Position numbers and translations under genes: made by a program
The notes under the pieces: model-generated
Database searches by the model: none
What the model was told of the DNA's origin: nothing
What the model saw: only the letters and a program-made list of their open reading frames with translations
From: JBJHBY01 sp050485745
Lineage (GTDB): Bacteria > Pseudomonadota > Gammaproteobacteria > Pseudomonadales > CAMLJR01
Direction of reading: 5' to 3'
DNA: 36,556 bases
Assembly: GCA_050485745.1 (NCBI GenBank)
Contig: JBJHBY010000005.1
Location: 1-36,556 of the forward strand
Shown: positions 15,627-23,043 of the stretch, one piece after another
How positions within the stretch are numbered: position 1 is the first letter of the stretch
Layout: each line of letters opens with the position of its first letter

Positions 15627-16895
15627 ATGACAGAGACATTCAGAACCTCTGCCCGCAGCGCCGTAATCGGTGCCGGCCCCGCGGGCTTGATGGCGGCGGA
15701 ACAGCTGGCGCGGGCCGGCGTTGCGGTCGAGGTGTTCGAGGCCATGCCGAGTGTGGCGCGCAAGCTCCTGCGCGCCGGTGTGGGAGGCCTGAACCTGACC
15801 CATGGCGAACCCTTCGGGGACTTTCTGCAGCGCTTTGGCAGTGCCTCGCCCACGTTGCAGCCCAAACTCGAGGCCCTGCCCCCGGAGGCGCTGCGCGACT
15901 GGGCACGCGAGCTTGGCGTGGACACCTTCGTGGGCAGCTCCGGGCGAGTGTTTCCGGTGGGGATGAAGGCCGCCCCCTTGCTCCGGGCCTGGCTGCGGCG
16001 GCTGCGCTCACAGGGTGTTGTCATCCACACCCGGCAACGCTGGGTCGGCTGGCATGACCACGATCCACACCAGGGCTGGCGGCTGCGGGGTCCAACAGGA
16101 GAGCGGCTTGAGCATTTCGATGCAGTGGTGCTGGCGCTGGGTGGCGGCAGCTGGCCGCGACTGGGCAGCGACGGCCACTGGCAGGCGATGCTGGCGGCCG
16201 CCGGCGTGCCCCTCGCCCCTCTGCGCCCCGCCAACTGCGGTTTCGAAATCCCCTGGAGCGAGCATGTGCGCGAGCACCTCGCCGGCACGCCGCTGAAGCA
16301 GGTCGCCCTGACGCTGCGCGACCCGACGGGCGCCACCTGGCGGCGCAGGGGTGAGCTGCTGATCAGCAGCTACGGTATCGAGGGCAGCCTGGTCTATGCC
16401 CTCAGCGCGCCGCTGCGCGACCAGCTGCAGGCCCGGGGGCCGGGCCGCGTCGACCTGACGCTGGACTGGCTCCCCGATCTCGATGAAGAGCAGATACTGG
16501 CACGCCTGCGTGCGGCGCGCCCGGGCCAGAGCCTGGCCAACACATTGCGCAAGCAGCTGCGCCTGCCGGGGGCTGCCTCGGTGCTGCTGCGGGAATGTCT
16601 GCCAGGCATCGCCGCCGCCGACCACGCCGCCATCGCCGCCGCACTGAAGGCGATGCCGCTCCAGCCCGGGGCCCCGCGCCCTCTTGCAGAGGCCATCAGC
16701 AGCGCCGGCGGTGTGCGCTTCGATGCAGTCGACGACGCGCTGATGCTGCGACAACTCCCCGGGGTGTTCGTGGCTGGCGAGATGCTCGACTGGGAGGCCC
16801 CCACCGGGGGTTATCTGCTCAGCGCCTGCATGGCCACCGGCCGGCACGCGGGCGAGGCTGCAGCGCGCTGGCTGGCTTGCCGCGATCCAAAGTAG
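15627..16895 (+). CDS. HI0933-like NAD(P)/FAD-dependent flavoprotein (TIGR03862-like)
   Basis: A 422-residue flavoprotein of the HI0933/BaiN superfamily with unknown substrate. It has an N-terminal FAD-binding GAGPAGLMAAEQLARAG, then VEVFEAMPSVARKLLRAG and GGLNLTHGEP, the middle ALGGGSWPRLGSDG, and a C-terminal FAD-contact segment FVAGEMLDWEAPTGGYLLSA with CMATGRHAG. ATG 15627 (MTETFRTSARSAVIGAG) puts the dinucleotide loop at the expected place; a longer frame from 15582 overlaps the symporter start. It converges on the SDR gene with only five bases between stop codons. Confidence 0.88.
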   Translation: MTETFRTSARSAVIGAGPAGLMAAEQLARAGVAVEVFEAMPSVARKLLRAGVGGLNLTHGEPFGDFLQRFGSASPTLQPKLEALPPEALRDWARELGVDTFVGSSGRVFPVGMKAAPLLRAWLRRLRSQGVVIHTRQRWVGWHDHDPHQGWRLRGPTGERLEHFDAVVLALGGGSWPRLGSDGHWQAMLAAAGVPLAPLRPANCGFEIPWSEHVREHLAGTPLKQVALTLRDPTGATWRRRGELLISSYGIEGSLVYALSAPLRDQLQARGPGRVDLTLDWLPDLDEEQILARLRAARPGQSLANTLRKQLRLPGAASVLLRECLPGIAAADHAAIAAALKAMPLQPGAPRPLAEAISSAGGVRFDAVDDALMLRQLPGVFVAGEMLDWEAPTGGYLLSACMATGRHAGEAAARWLACRDPK

Positions 16896-16900
16896 CCCGC

Positions 16901-17671
16901 TCAGCGCATCAGCGAGCCGCCGTTGATGTTGTAGACCTGGCCGTTGATCCAGCGGCCGTCTTCCGACAACAGCATCGCGGCCATCGCGGCAATATCCTCG
17001 ACCTGGCCGAGGCGCACGTGCGGGGTGCCCTTCTGGAACTGCTTGACCAGGCTCTCGGGCAACTGGCCACTGGCGGCCATCTCCGGCGTGATCACGAAGC
17101 CGGGTGACACACAGTTGGCGGTGATTCCCTCACGCCCCCAGCGCGCCGCGACATGGCGCATCAGGGCATTCAGGCCGGCCTTGGCGGCAGCATAGGCCGG
17201 GCGCGTCTCCGAGCCGGCATCGGCGGCACCGGAACTGGTATACACCAGCGCGCCCGCACCCGCCTGCAGCAGGTGCGGCAGCACCGCGCGGGTGCACAGC
17301 AAATGGCCACGCAGATTGACCGCAAGGGTACGGTCGAACACCGCGAGTTCCTGTGCCAGGGCATCGCTGTCCTGGAAGATGACCTGCAGGTCAGCGGCAT
17401 TGATGTGGGCGCCGTCGAGGCCACCAAGGCGTTCGACCGCGGTTGCGACCGCCTGGCTGACCGCGGCTTCGTCGGCGATGTCGATGGCCACGGCAAAGGC
17501 CTCGCCACCGCTGGCCACCACGTCGGCCGCGACCTGTTCCGCCGCGGGCAGGTTGATGTCCGCCGCGCACACTCGGGCCCCCTCCTCCGCCAGACGCCGC
17601 ACGGTGGCGGCGCCGATGCCGGTGCCGGATCCGACCACGATGATGCGCTTGCCCTTCAGCCTGTTATGCAT
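16901..17671 (-). CDS. SDR family oxidoreductase (SDR-1)
   Basis: Classical short-chain dehydrogenase of 256 residues. The cofactor loop is VGSGTGIGAA, followed by CAADINLP (an acidic residue after strand 2 favours NAD), the catalytic serine in TSSGAAD, the YAAAK active site, and SPGFVITPEMAA. The chosen ATG 17671 has GAGGAG eight bases upstream; the TTG at 17689 would place that ribosome site inside the gene. It is last in the minus-strand block after SDR-2, but a strong hairpin (17745-17778) lies between them, so its expression may be partly independent. The substrate is probably a secondary alcohol or hydroxyacyl intermediate of the neighbouring pathway, by inference only. Confidence 0.9.
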   Translation of the reverse strand: MHNRLKGKRIIVVGSGTGIGAATVRRLAEEGARVCAADINLPAAEQVAADVVASGGEAFAVAIDIADEAAVSQAVATAVERLGGLDGAHINAADLQVIFQDSDALAQELAVFDRTLAVNLRGHLLCTRAVLPHLLQAGAGALVYTSSGAADAGSETRPAYAAAKAGLNALMRHVAARWGREGITANCVSPGFVITPEMAASGQLPESLVKQFQKGTPHVRLGQVEDIAAMAAMLLSEDGRWINGQVYNINGGSLMR

Positions 17672-17744
17672 GATGTGTGCTCCTCGCAAGCTGTGAAACT
17701 GACCTGAACTGAAATGGAATGGGATATGGATCAGAAAGCCTTAT

Positions 17745-17778
17745 ACCACTGCCAGCCGGCAAACCGGGTGGCAGTGGT
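17745..17778 (-). terminator. Strong hairpin just after SDR-2
   Basis: Arms ACCACTGCCA and TGGCAGTGGT form a perfect 10-bp stem, extended inside by CCGG pairing with CCGG around a four-base loop. It begins five bases after the SDR-2 stop on the minus strand. The trailing sequence TATAAGGCTTTC is only weakly T-rich, so it could be an attenuating terminator or an mRNA-stabilising structure. Confidence 0.55.
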
Positions 17779-17783
17779 GGCGA

Positions 17784-18653
17784 TCAGCTGCCTTCGCCGG
17801 AGGCGACGATGCCCGGATGCGCGTAGGGCGGGATCACCGGATCCTCGATGCGCTCGCGGCCATCCAGGGTATACACCGGCAGCTTGTGGTGCAGAGGGAA
17901 GTGCAGGCTGTAGGCGGTCAACCCGGTGCGCTCGGCGGCGGGGCGATGGCACAGGGCCAGACCGGTCTCGACGATGTATTCGATGCGCTCGGAGGGGTAG
18001 TCCTCGGGAATCAGATCACTGGCCCCCGGCGTGCGGATGGCGGTACTCGGCGCCAGGGTGTTGACGGCGATGTTGTGGGGCAGCAGCTCCGCCGCCAGGC
18101 CCTGGGTCATGCGGTGCACCGCGGCCTTGATCGCGGCATAGACGGTGGCGCCACCGTAGGTCGCCCACTCGTCATAGGGTTTCGCCGGCGGCAGCGCGGT
18201 CACCGAGCCCAGTACCACGATCCAGCCGGCGCCGCGCTTGCGCATCTCTGGCACCGCCTGCTGCACCAGGGTAAAGGGCGCGCGGATGTAATGTCCGATC
18301 GTGCGGTCGAACATGTCCGCGGGCATCTCGACGGTGGGGGCGTACTCCGCCTTGCCACCGCTGTGGATGAGGATGTCCAGGCCACCGGCCAGCGCCACCG
18401 CGCGGCCGACCAGGCCATCGAGGTCCGCGGGCTTTTCCAGGTCCGCCACCAGCGGGTGGGCCACACCGCCCGCCGCCTCGATCAGGCTGACGGTCTCACG
18501 CAGGGTGCCCGCGTACTGTCCCGCAGTGTCCAGACTGCGGGCGCTGACCACCACCGTGGCGCCCTCCGCCGCCAGCCGTTGCGCCAGGGCGCGGCCGATA
18601 CCCCGGCTGGCGCCGGTGACCAGTGCAATTTTTCCTTCCAGCAGTTTGGCCAT
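17784..18653 (-). CDS. SDR family oxidoreductase (SDR-2)
   Basis: A 289-residue short-chain dehydrogenase: TGASRGIGRALAQ cofactor loop, VVSARSLD after strand 2 (Arg favours NADP), catalytic serine in LGSVTAL, YAAIK active site, and NTLAPSTAIRTPGA. The C-terminal 60 residues (ALCHRPAAERTGLTAYSLHF, LDGRERIEDPVIPPY) extend beyond a minimal SDR and are shared by a branch often found in aliphatic or terpenoid degradation clusters. ATG 18653 has CAGGAGA seven bases upstream, which fixes the start; the longer frame to 18695 is not used. It follows the Dabb-domain gene by 82 bases. Confidence 0.9.
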   Translation of the reverse strand: MAKLLEGKIALVTGASRGIGRALAQRLAAEGATVVVSARSLDTAGQYAGTLRETVSLIEAAGGVAHPLVADLEKPADLDGLVGRAVALAGGLDILIHSGGKAEYAPTVEMPADMFDRTIGHYIRAPFTLVQQAVPEMRKRGAGWIVVLGSVTALPPAKPYDEWATYGGATVYAAIKAAVHRMTQGLAAELLPHNIAVNTLAPSTAIRTPGASDLIPEDYPSERIEYIVETGLALCHRPAAERTGLTAYSLHFPLHHKLPVYTLDGRERIEDPVIPPYAHPGIVASGEGS

Positions 18654-18735
18654 GATTGAATCTCCTGAAGTCGGTGCCAGTGAAAGCCAGAGCAAGTAAA
18701 AACCAAAGAAAAAAGCCAGTGAGAGAAAACAGACC

Positions 18736-19785
18736 TCAGCGCTCCGCCTCGCGCGTAATCAGGCTCTGCGCCAGGGGGCTGAAGGCATGGGACAGCCGCA
18801 CATCCACCGCCTGGGCGCCGGATTCCGGATCAAACCAGCGGTCGATGTGCGCCCAGTGATGGGGGTGGATCATGTACGGCCCCAGGAGATCGTCCAGACT
18901 GGCGTATTCCTGCTCCCAGACATAGGTCCAGGGTGCATCGTCACAGCGTTGCCAGGGCAGCGCCCGGGCACGGCTCAGGCGCCAGTTGAGAATCTGCGGA
19001 ATCTGCGCGGGCATCTCCAGCAGGTCCGCCTCGAAACGCCGCGCCGTCTCTGCATCGACCCCGGGCAGCAGGCGGAAGAACGCGGTGCGCTTGATGCCGT
19101 TCTCCAGCCCCGGCTGGCGCAGGCCGGCGCCGAGGGTGTCCATGCCCAGGGCATGGACGGCGCGACAGTGTCGGTCGAGGGCCGGGGCAACCTGTTCATG
19201 CCAGGCGGCGCTGTTACGCGCCGCCTGCGCCGTGGCTTCGTCGGCGAACAGCAGGTCCCATGTGACATCCCCGGCGGCGTATTCCGGCGCCATATTGGCG
19301 CCCAGGGCGCTCGCCTCCACGCCCGGCAGCTCGTGGCCGGCGCGCTCCAGTGCCTCCAGCAGCGCGGCGCGGTCCGCGTCGCTGATGCCTTCGCGCAGGG
19401 CCAGCTGCGCCGTCTCGCGATGGCCTCGGCTGCGCACCGTCCAGGCACTCACGTCCTCCGGACCAGGCAAGGCCTGCTCCGTGGCGGGCAGCAGGTAGAC
19501 CCGCTCGCGGGCATGGCAGTGACGGTCCACCTCGGCCCAGAACGCGGCCACCTCGGGGGTGCCGGACTGGGCGCGCATCGCCCACCAGGCTCCCGCATCG
19601 GCCACCTGCCAGCGCAACCACAGGGTGTTGGACTGGTCGCGCAGGCGCAGCGGCGGAGACACCTGCATCTCCATGAACTGCAGGCCACGCTGTGCCGCCG
19701 CCGGCTGGTAGCGCTCGCGAAACAGGGCCAGCACCGCAGCCAGCTGCTCGCCGGGCAACTCGATCCGGTCCTGCACCAGGATCAT
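18736..19785 (-). CDS. Three-module Dabb/ferredoxin-like protein of unknown function
   Basis: A 349-residue protein without a signal peptide or membrane span. Three successive stretches look like alpha-beta barrel (Dabb, EthD or NIPSNAP type) modules: about 1-100 (VQDRIELPGEQLAAVLALF to HARERVYLLP), about 115-215 (REGISDADRAALLEALE, DVTWDLLFADEATAQAAR, WHEQVAPALDRH) and about 235-330 (TAFFRLLPGVDAETARRFEA, WTYVWEQEYASLDDLLGPYM, HPHHWAHIDRWFD). The last module matches the Dabb pattern best, with conserved HPxHxxxIDxWFD. The start overlaps the SDR-3 stop as ATGA, so the two are translationally coupled. Such folds bind or rearrange hydrophobic carbonyl compounds; the role here is unknown. Confidence 0.75.
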   Translation of the reverse strand: MILVQDRIELPGEQLAAVLALFRERYQPAAAQRGLQFMEMQVSPPLRLRDQSNTLWLRWQVADAGAWWAMRAQSGTPEVAAFWAEVDRHCHARERVYLLPATEQALPGPEDVSAWTVRSRGHRETAQLALREGISDADRAALLEALERAGHELPGVEASALGANMAPEYAAGDVTWDLLFADEATAQAARNSAAWHEQVAPALDRHCRAVHALGMDTLGAGLRQPGLENGIKRTAFFRLLPGVDAETARRFEADLLEMPAQIPQILNWRLSRARALPWQRCDDAPWTYVWEQEYASLDDLLGPYMIHPHHWAHIDRWFDPESGAQAVDVRLSHAFSPLAQSLITREAER

Positions 19786-20663
19786 GCGTCACCCCCGCCG
19801 ATGGCATCGCCCACGCCCAGCGCCGCCAGGGTTTCCGCGGGCAGGTTCGGTGTCGCCAGTGCCGACAGGTGCGCCGCGCGCTGTTGTGCAAACTGCGCCG
19901 TGATCTCCGGGTGGGTGGACACCCAGAACTGGCCGGCGGCGATCTGCGGCAGGATTTTCTGTGCCGCCTCGTAGCCGGTCATGCCCTGGGCCTCGAGCAT
20001 CGACATCATGGCCTGGCGATGGTGGGCATTGACCGGGTCCGCACCGGTTTCCGAATCGGCAAAGATGCGCGTCGCCACCGGCCCCGGCAGGATCGCCGAC
20101 ACCTGGATCGGCGCCTTCTTCACCTGCATTTCCAGGTACAGGCACTCGCTGAAGGAAATCATCGCGTGCTTGCTGAGGATGTAGGATGTCTGGATCGGCA
20201 TCATGCCCAGCCCGCCAATGGAGGCGGTGTTGGCAATGAACGCCCTCTGGCCCGACGCGAGCATGCGCGGTGCAAAGGCGCGTACACCATGGATCGCGCC
20301 GTGGATGTTGATACGCAGGGTTCTGTCCCAGGTCGCCGCGGACAACTCCCAGGCGAAGCCCAGGGTTTCGATGCCGGCGTTGTTCACCAGCAGGCGCACG
20401 TCACCGAAGGTCTCGTGGGTGCGCGCCGCCAGGCGATCCAGGGCCTCCGGCTCGCTGACGTCCGTGGTCACCGCCAGGGCCTCGCCGCCGGCACTGCGGA
20501 TGTCCTCCGCCACCGCATCGATGCGATCCGTGGCGATATCCGCCAGCACCACCTTCATACCCAGCTCGGCGGCATGGCGCGCCAGGCCCTCGCCAATACC
20601 GGAGCCCGCGCCGGTGACCACCGCCACGCCGCCCTTCAATACCGCTGCTGCCTGCTCGCTCAT
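19782..20663 (-). CDS. SDR family oxidoreductase (SDR-3)
   Basis: A 293-residue short-chain dehydrogenase with TGAGSGIGEGLARHAAELG, VVLADI after strand 2 (Asp favours NAD), NNAGIET, catalytic serine in NTASIGG, and YILSK as the active site. The C-terminal part contains ILPGPVATRIF and a longer tail than minimal SDRs. ATG 20663 is preceded by AAGGAGA five bases upstream and gives MSEQAAAVLKGG; the frame to 20795 extends into non-coding sequence. It lies 199 bases after the Baeyer-Villiger-type monooxygenase gene, separated by a GC-rich hairpin, and is coupled to the Dabb gene by a four-base overlap. Confidence 0.9.
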   Translation of the reverse strand: MSEQAAAVLKGGVAVVTGAGSGIGEGLARHAAELGMKVVLADIATDRIDAVAEDIRSAGGEALAVTTDVSEPEALDRLAARTHETFGDVRLLVNNAGIETLGFAWELSAATWDRTLRINIHGAIHGVRAFAPRMLASGQRAFIANTASIGGLGMMPIQTSYILSKHAMISFSECLYLEMQVKKAPIQVSAILPGPVATRIFADSETGADPVNAHHRQAMMSMLEAQGMTGYEAAQKILPQIAAGQFWVSTHPEITAQFAQQRAAHLSALATPNLPAETLAALGVGDAIGGGDA

Positions 20664-20824
20664 GCTGTTCTCCTTATGACCTGTTGATGCTGCCCGATGC
20701 ACCGCACCGGGCGCGGACTCCCCGGGGGAAATCCAGCCATGCTCCGTTGCGGGCGGCGCCATGTCATCGTCCAGTTGGACCATGTCCGTACGCAACCCTG
20801 TGTCGCGACCGGCTCAAGACAAGC

Positions 20825-20847
20825 GCGGCGGGCATCAGGCCCGCCGC
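20825..20847 (-). terminator. GC-rich hairpin downstream of the first BVMO gene
   Basis: GCGGCGGGC and GCCCGCCGC form a perfect 9-bp stem around ATCAG, 16 bases after the BVMO stop on the minus strand. The following GCTTGTCTT is only mildly T-rich, so it is a probable but imperfect terminator, or an RNA processing boundary before SDR-3. Confidence 0.55.
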
Positions 20848-20862
20848 TGGTGCCGAGCGCGC

Positions 20863-22818
20863 TCAGGCAGTTTTTTTCTCGTCGGCGCGCGCGCCCTCGC
20901 CGTGCAGAACATAGTCCTCGACCCGGGGAGCCCGCGTCATCTTCCAGTAGTCCACCAGGCGGTAGGGGCAAGACAGGAAGATACGCCCCTTGCTGTTCTT
21001 GTAATAGCTGACCGCCTTGGGATGCGACCAGATCAGCCCCTTGAGGGCCTCCTCGACCTCGTCATTGAAGCGCTGGCAGGCCACCTCACTCGGTTCCAGC
21101 GCAGCAGCACCACGCGCCTGTAACAATTCCAGGCACTCGAGAATGTAGTGGATCTGGGTCTCCGAGGTGATGTTCTGACCGCCGGCGTGGTTGGGCGCGC
21201 TGTTCGGACCCACCGTGATGAAATAGTTGGGATAGCCAGGGATGGTGACCCCAAGGTAGCCACGGGGGTCATCCTCACCCCACTCCTCACGCAGATTGCG
21301 ACCACCGCGCCCGACGATTTCCAGCTTTCCGGTCATGTCGGCAATATCGAAGCCGGTGGCGCAGAGAATCGCGTCCACCTCGATGCGGCGCCCATCCACC
21401 AGGACGATCGCATCGTCGCTGATGTGATCGATGGCGGTATCCTCCAAAGTGACATTGTCACGCTTGAGGGTCTCCAGCCAGTTGATATCCATGACGATGC
21501 GCTTGCCGAACACCGGGTAGTCCGGAATCAACTTCTCCAGAAGATCGGGGCGGTCCGCCAGCTTCTGCTGATAGTTCTGCAGACAATACTGCCGCACACC
21601 CTCGTTGAATTCCGAGACGGAGTGATCCTGGTCCGGCCAGTTCGGGTCCAGCTTGATGTTCTCGTACAGGCCATCCGCCGCGAACCAGTAGGAGCGGAAA
21701 CGAAACCACTCGGCGTAATGGGGAATATGCTCCTGGGCCCAGCGCACCGATTCCGGAACCGGTACGAAATGGTTGGGCATGACCCAGTGTCGCGAGCGCT
21801 GCATCACGGTCAGGTGCGCCACCTTTCCGGCAATCGCCCCGCCCAGCTGCACGCCACTGGCGCCGGTTCCGAGCATGGCCACCCGCTTGCCCTCGAGAGC
21901 ATAGTCGTGGTCCCAGGCCGCGGTATGCATGAGCTTGCCCTTGAAGTCCTGCAGCCCCTTGATCTTCGGCCAGGACCAGCGGTTCAGCGGACCGTGGGCG
22001 TTGATCACCGCATTGGCCTCGATCTCGCGCCGACCGTCCGCATCCTCCACGGTGACACGCCACAATGCGCAATCCTCGCCATAGACGCAGGACACCACCC
22101 GCGTGCCGAAGACGATGTCGCGGCGCAGGTCGTACTTGCGCTCCACCGCCAGCAGATAACGCTGGAACTCGGGCCCTGTGGGTGTGTAGTGGGACCAGCC
22201 CGGATTCAGCTCAAAGGAGTAGGAATAAAAGTGGCTGGGGGTATCCACCCCGCAGCCCGGATAGGTATTTTCCCACCAGGTGCCACCGATCTCCGGATTC
22301 TTCTCGATGATCTGGAAGGCGTAGCCCGCCTCGCGCAGCTTGATGCCGGCGAGCAGCCCGGTGAGCCCGGCGCCGATCACCAGCACCCGGAAATCCTCGC
22401 GCGGCGGCACGCGCCCGGGCCGTGCGCTGCGCATCTCCGGCGGCTCGAAACCCATCTGCTCCTTGAGCATGGGGATGAATTCCTCCCCCACCGGCTCACC
22501 CACCGCGGTGCTCAGCATGCGCCGCATCAGATCATCCCCCGGGGGCACGTCCCGTGGCGGCGGGTCCTGGGTCAGCAGGGAGAACAGCTTGTCGCGCAGC
22601 TCCGTCATCAAGGCTTCGGGCACCTCCTTCTGGGGCTCGAAGATAGAGCCGATGTAAGGTGCGAAGCGCGCCAGCATGGCCGCATCGTGGCTCAGGCTGA
22701 CGTAGACCATCAGCATGGCCGGGGTCTCGCCGTCGCGCAAAGCCTGACGCAGCATGTCGTGATCCCTGATCGGCAGCGACGGCAGAGTCCCTGGGTCGGC
22801 CTTGTTGAGCAGTTTCAT
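20863..22818 (-). CDS. Baeyer-Villiger-type flavin monooxygenase with N-terminal extension
   Basis: A 651-residue class B flavoprotein monooxygenase that would insert one oxygen of O2 next to a ketone carbonyl using FAD and NADPH. The first Rossmann loop is GAGLTG (149-154), the BVMO fingerprint FxGxxxHxxxW is met by F292KG...H298TAAW302, and the NADPH loop is GTGASG (317-322). EIGGTWWENTYPG and GPNSAPNH are further family motifs. The first 140 residues precede the FAD loop, an extension like that of 4-hydroxyacetophenone monooxygenase. ATG 22818 starts MKLLNKADPG. Its promoter overlaps a CTTATCGATAAG dyad, and it heads a minus-strand block of SDR genes. The ketone substrate is unknown. Confidence 0.9.
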   Translation of the reverse strand: MKLLNKADPGTLPSLPIRDHDMLRQALRDGETPAMLMVYVSLSHDAAMLARFAPYIGSIFEPQKEVPEALMTELRDKLFSLLTQDPPPRDVPPGDDLMRRMLSTAVGEPVGEEFIPMLKEQMGFEPPEMRSARPGRVPPREDFRVLVIGAGLTGLLAGIKLREAGYAFQIIEKNPEIGGTWWENTYPGCGVDTPSHFYSYSFELNPGWSHYTPTGPEFQRYLLAVERKYDLRRDIVFGTRVVSCVYGEDCALWRVTVEDADGRREIEANAVINAHGPLNRWSWPKIKGLQDFKGKLMHTAAWDHDYALEGKRVAMLGTGASGVQLGGAIAGKVAHLTVMQRSRHWVMPNHFVPVPESVRWAQEHIPHYAEWFRFRSYWFAADGLYENIKLDPNWPDQDHSVSEFNEGVRQYCLQNYQQKLADRPDLLEKLIPDYPVFGKRIVMDINWLETLKRDNVTLEDTAIDHISDDAIVLVDGRRIEVDAILCATGFDIADMTGKLEIVGRGGRNLREEWGEDDPRGYLGVTIPGYPNYFITVGPNSAPNHAGGQNITSETQIHYILECLELLQARGAAALEPSEVACQRFNDEVEEALKGLIWSHPKAVSYYKNSKGRIFLSCPYRLVDYWKMTRAPRVEDYVLHGEGARADEKKTA

Positions 22819-22886
22819 GGGCAGTCTCCATTGATCCGTACAGGGCCGCGCAACATGGCGGGCACAAATATTCTTTACGTATATTT

Positions 22887-22915
22887 ATCTTATCGATAAG
22901 TTTATATCTGCGCAA
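22887..22915 (-). promoter_or_regulatory. Promoter of the BVMO/SDR block with overlapping operator
   Basis: On the minus strand TTGCGC (22915-22910) and TAAGAT (22892-22887) are spaced by 17 bases. The 12-bp perfect dyad CTTATCGATAAG (22889-22900) covers the -10 box and half the spacer, the position of a repressor site. A similar dyad occurs in the promoter at 35243-35271. Confidence 0.55.
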
Positions 22916-22922
22916 GCACGCC

Positions 22923-22942
22923 CGGCTCTTTGCAAAGAGCCG
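22923..22942. promoter_or_regulatory. Perfect 20-bp palindrome, probable operator
   Basis: CGGCTCTTTGCAAAGAGCCG reads the same on both strands. It lies between the BVMO promoter and the IclR-like array in front of the aldehyde dehydrogenase operon, just upstream of the -35 box of the minus-strand promoter. No plus-strand gene runs into it, so an operator is likelier than a terminator. Confidence 0.55.
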
Positions 22943-22961
22943 CTGCCGTGGTAAATTTTTT

Positions 22962-22985
22962 GAAATTCTGATTCACACAGTGAAA
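22962..22985 (+). promoter_or_regulatory. IclR-like operator array upstream of the aldehyde dehydrogenase operon
   Basis: The order GAAA-N5-ATTC-N7-GAAA has exactly the spacing of GAAA-N5-TTTC-N7-GAAA at 29336-29359 between iclR-family and CoA-transferase genes. The right half, TTCACACAGTGAA, is itself a perfect dyad. TTGAAA at 22960-22965 could serve as a -35 box, though no good -10 follows. Confidence 0.55.
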
Positions 22986-23043
22986 TATCCGGCCTGCCAC
23001 TCTCTCGGCACATCCACCCAACCGCTCAAGAGACCCGTTGCCC

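Noticed and set aside
15584..16336. Upstream extension of the AGCS symporter frame by 251 residues
   Set aside because: The added part is Arg/Ser/Pro-rich, overlaps the flavoprotein gene on the other strand and precedes the normal first membrane span; ATG 15583 is the family-like start.
18678..18685. CAGTGAAA upstream of SDR-2 as a further IclR box
   Set aside because: Only the right half of the WTTCnnnCAnTGAAA pattern is present; the left half reads TCGG.
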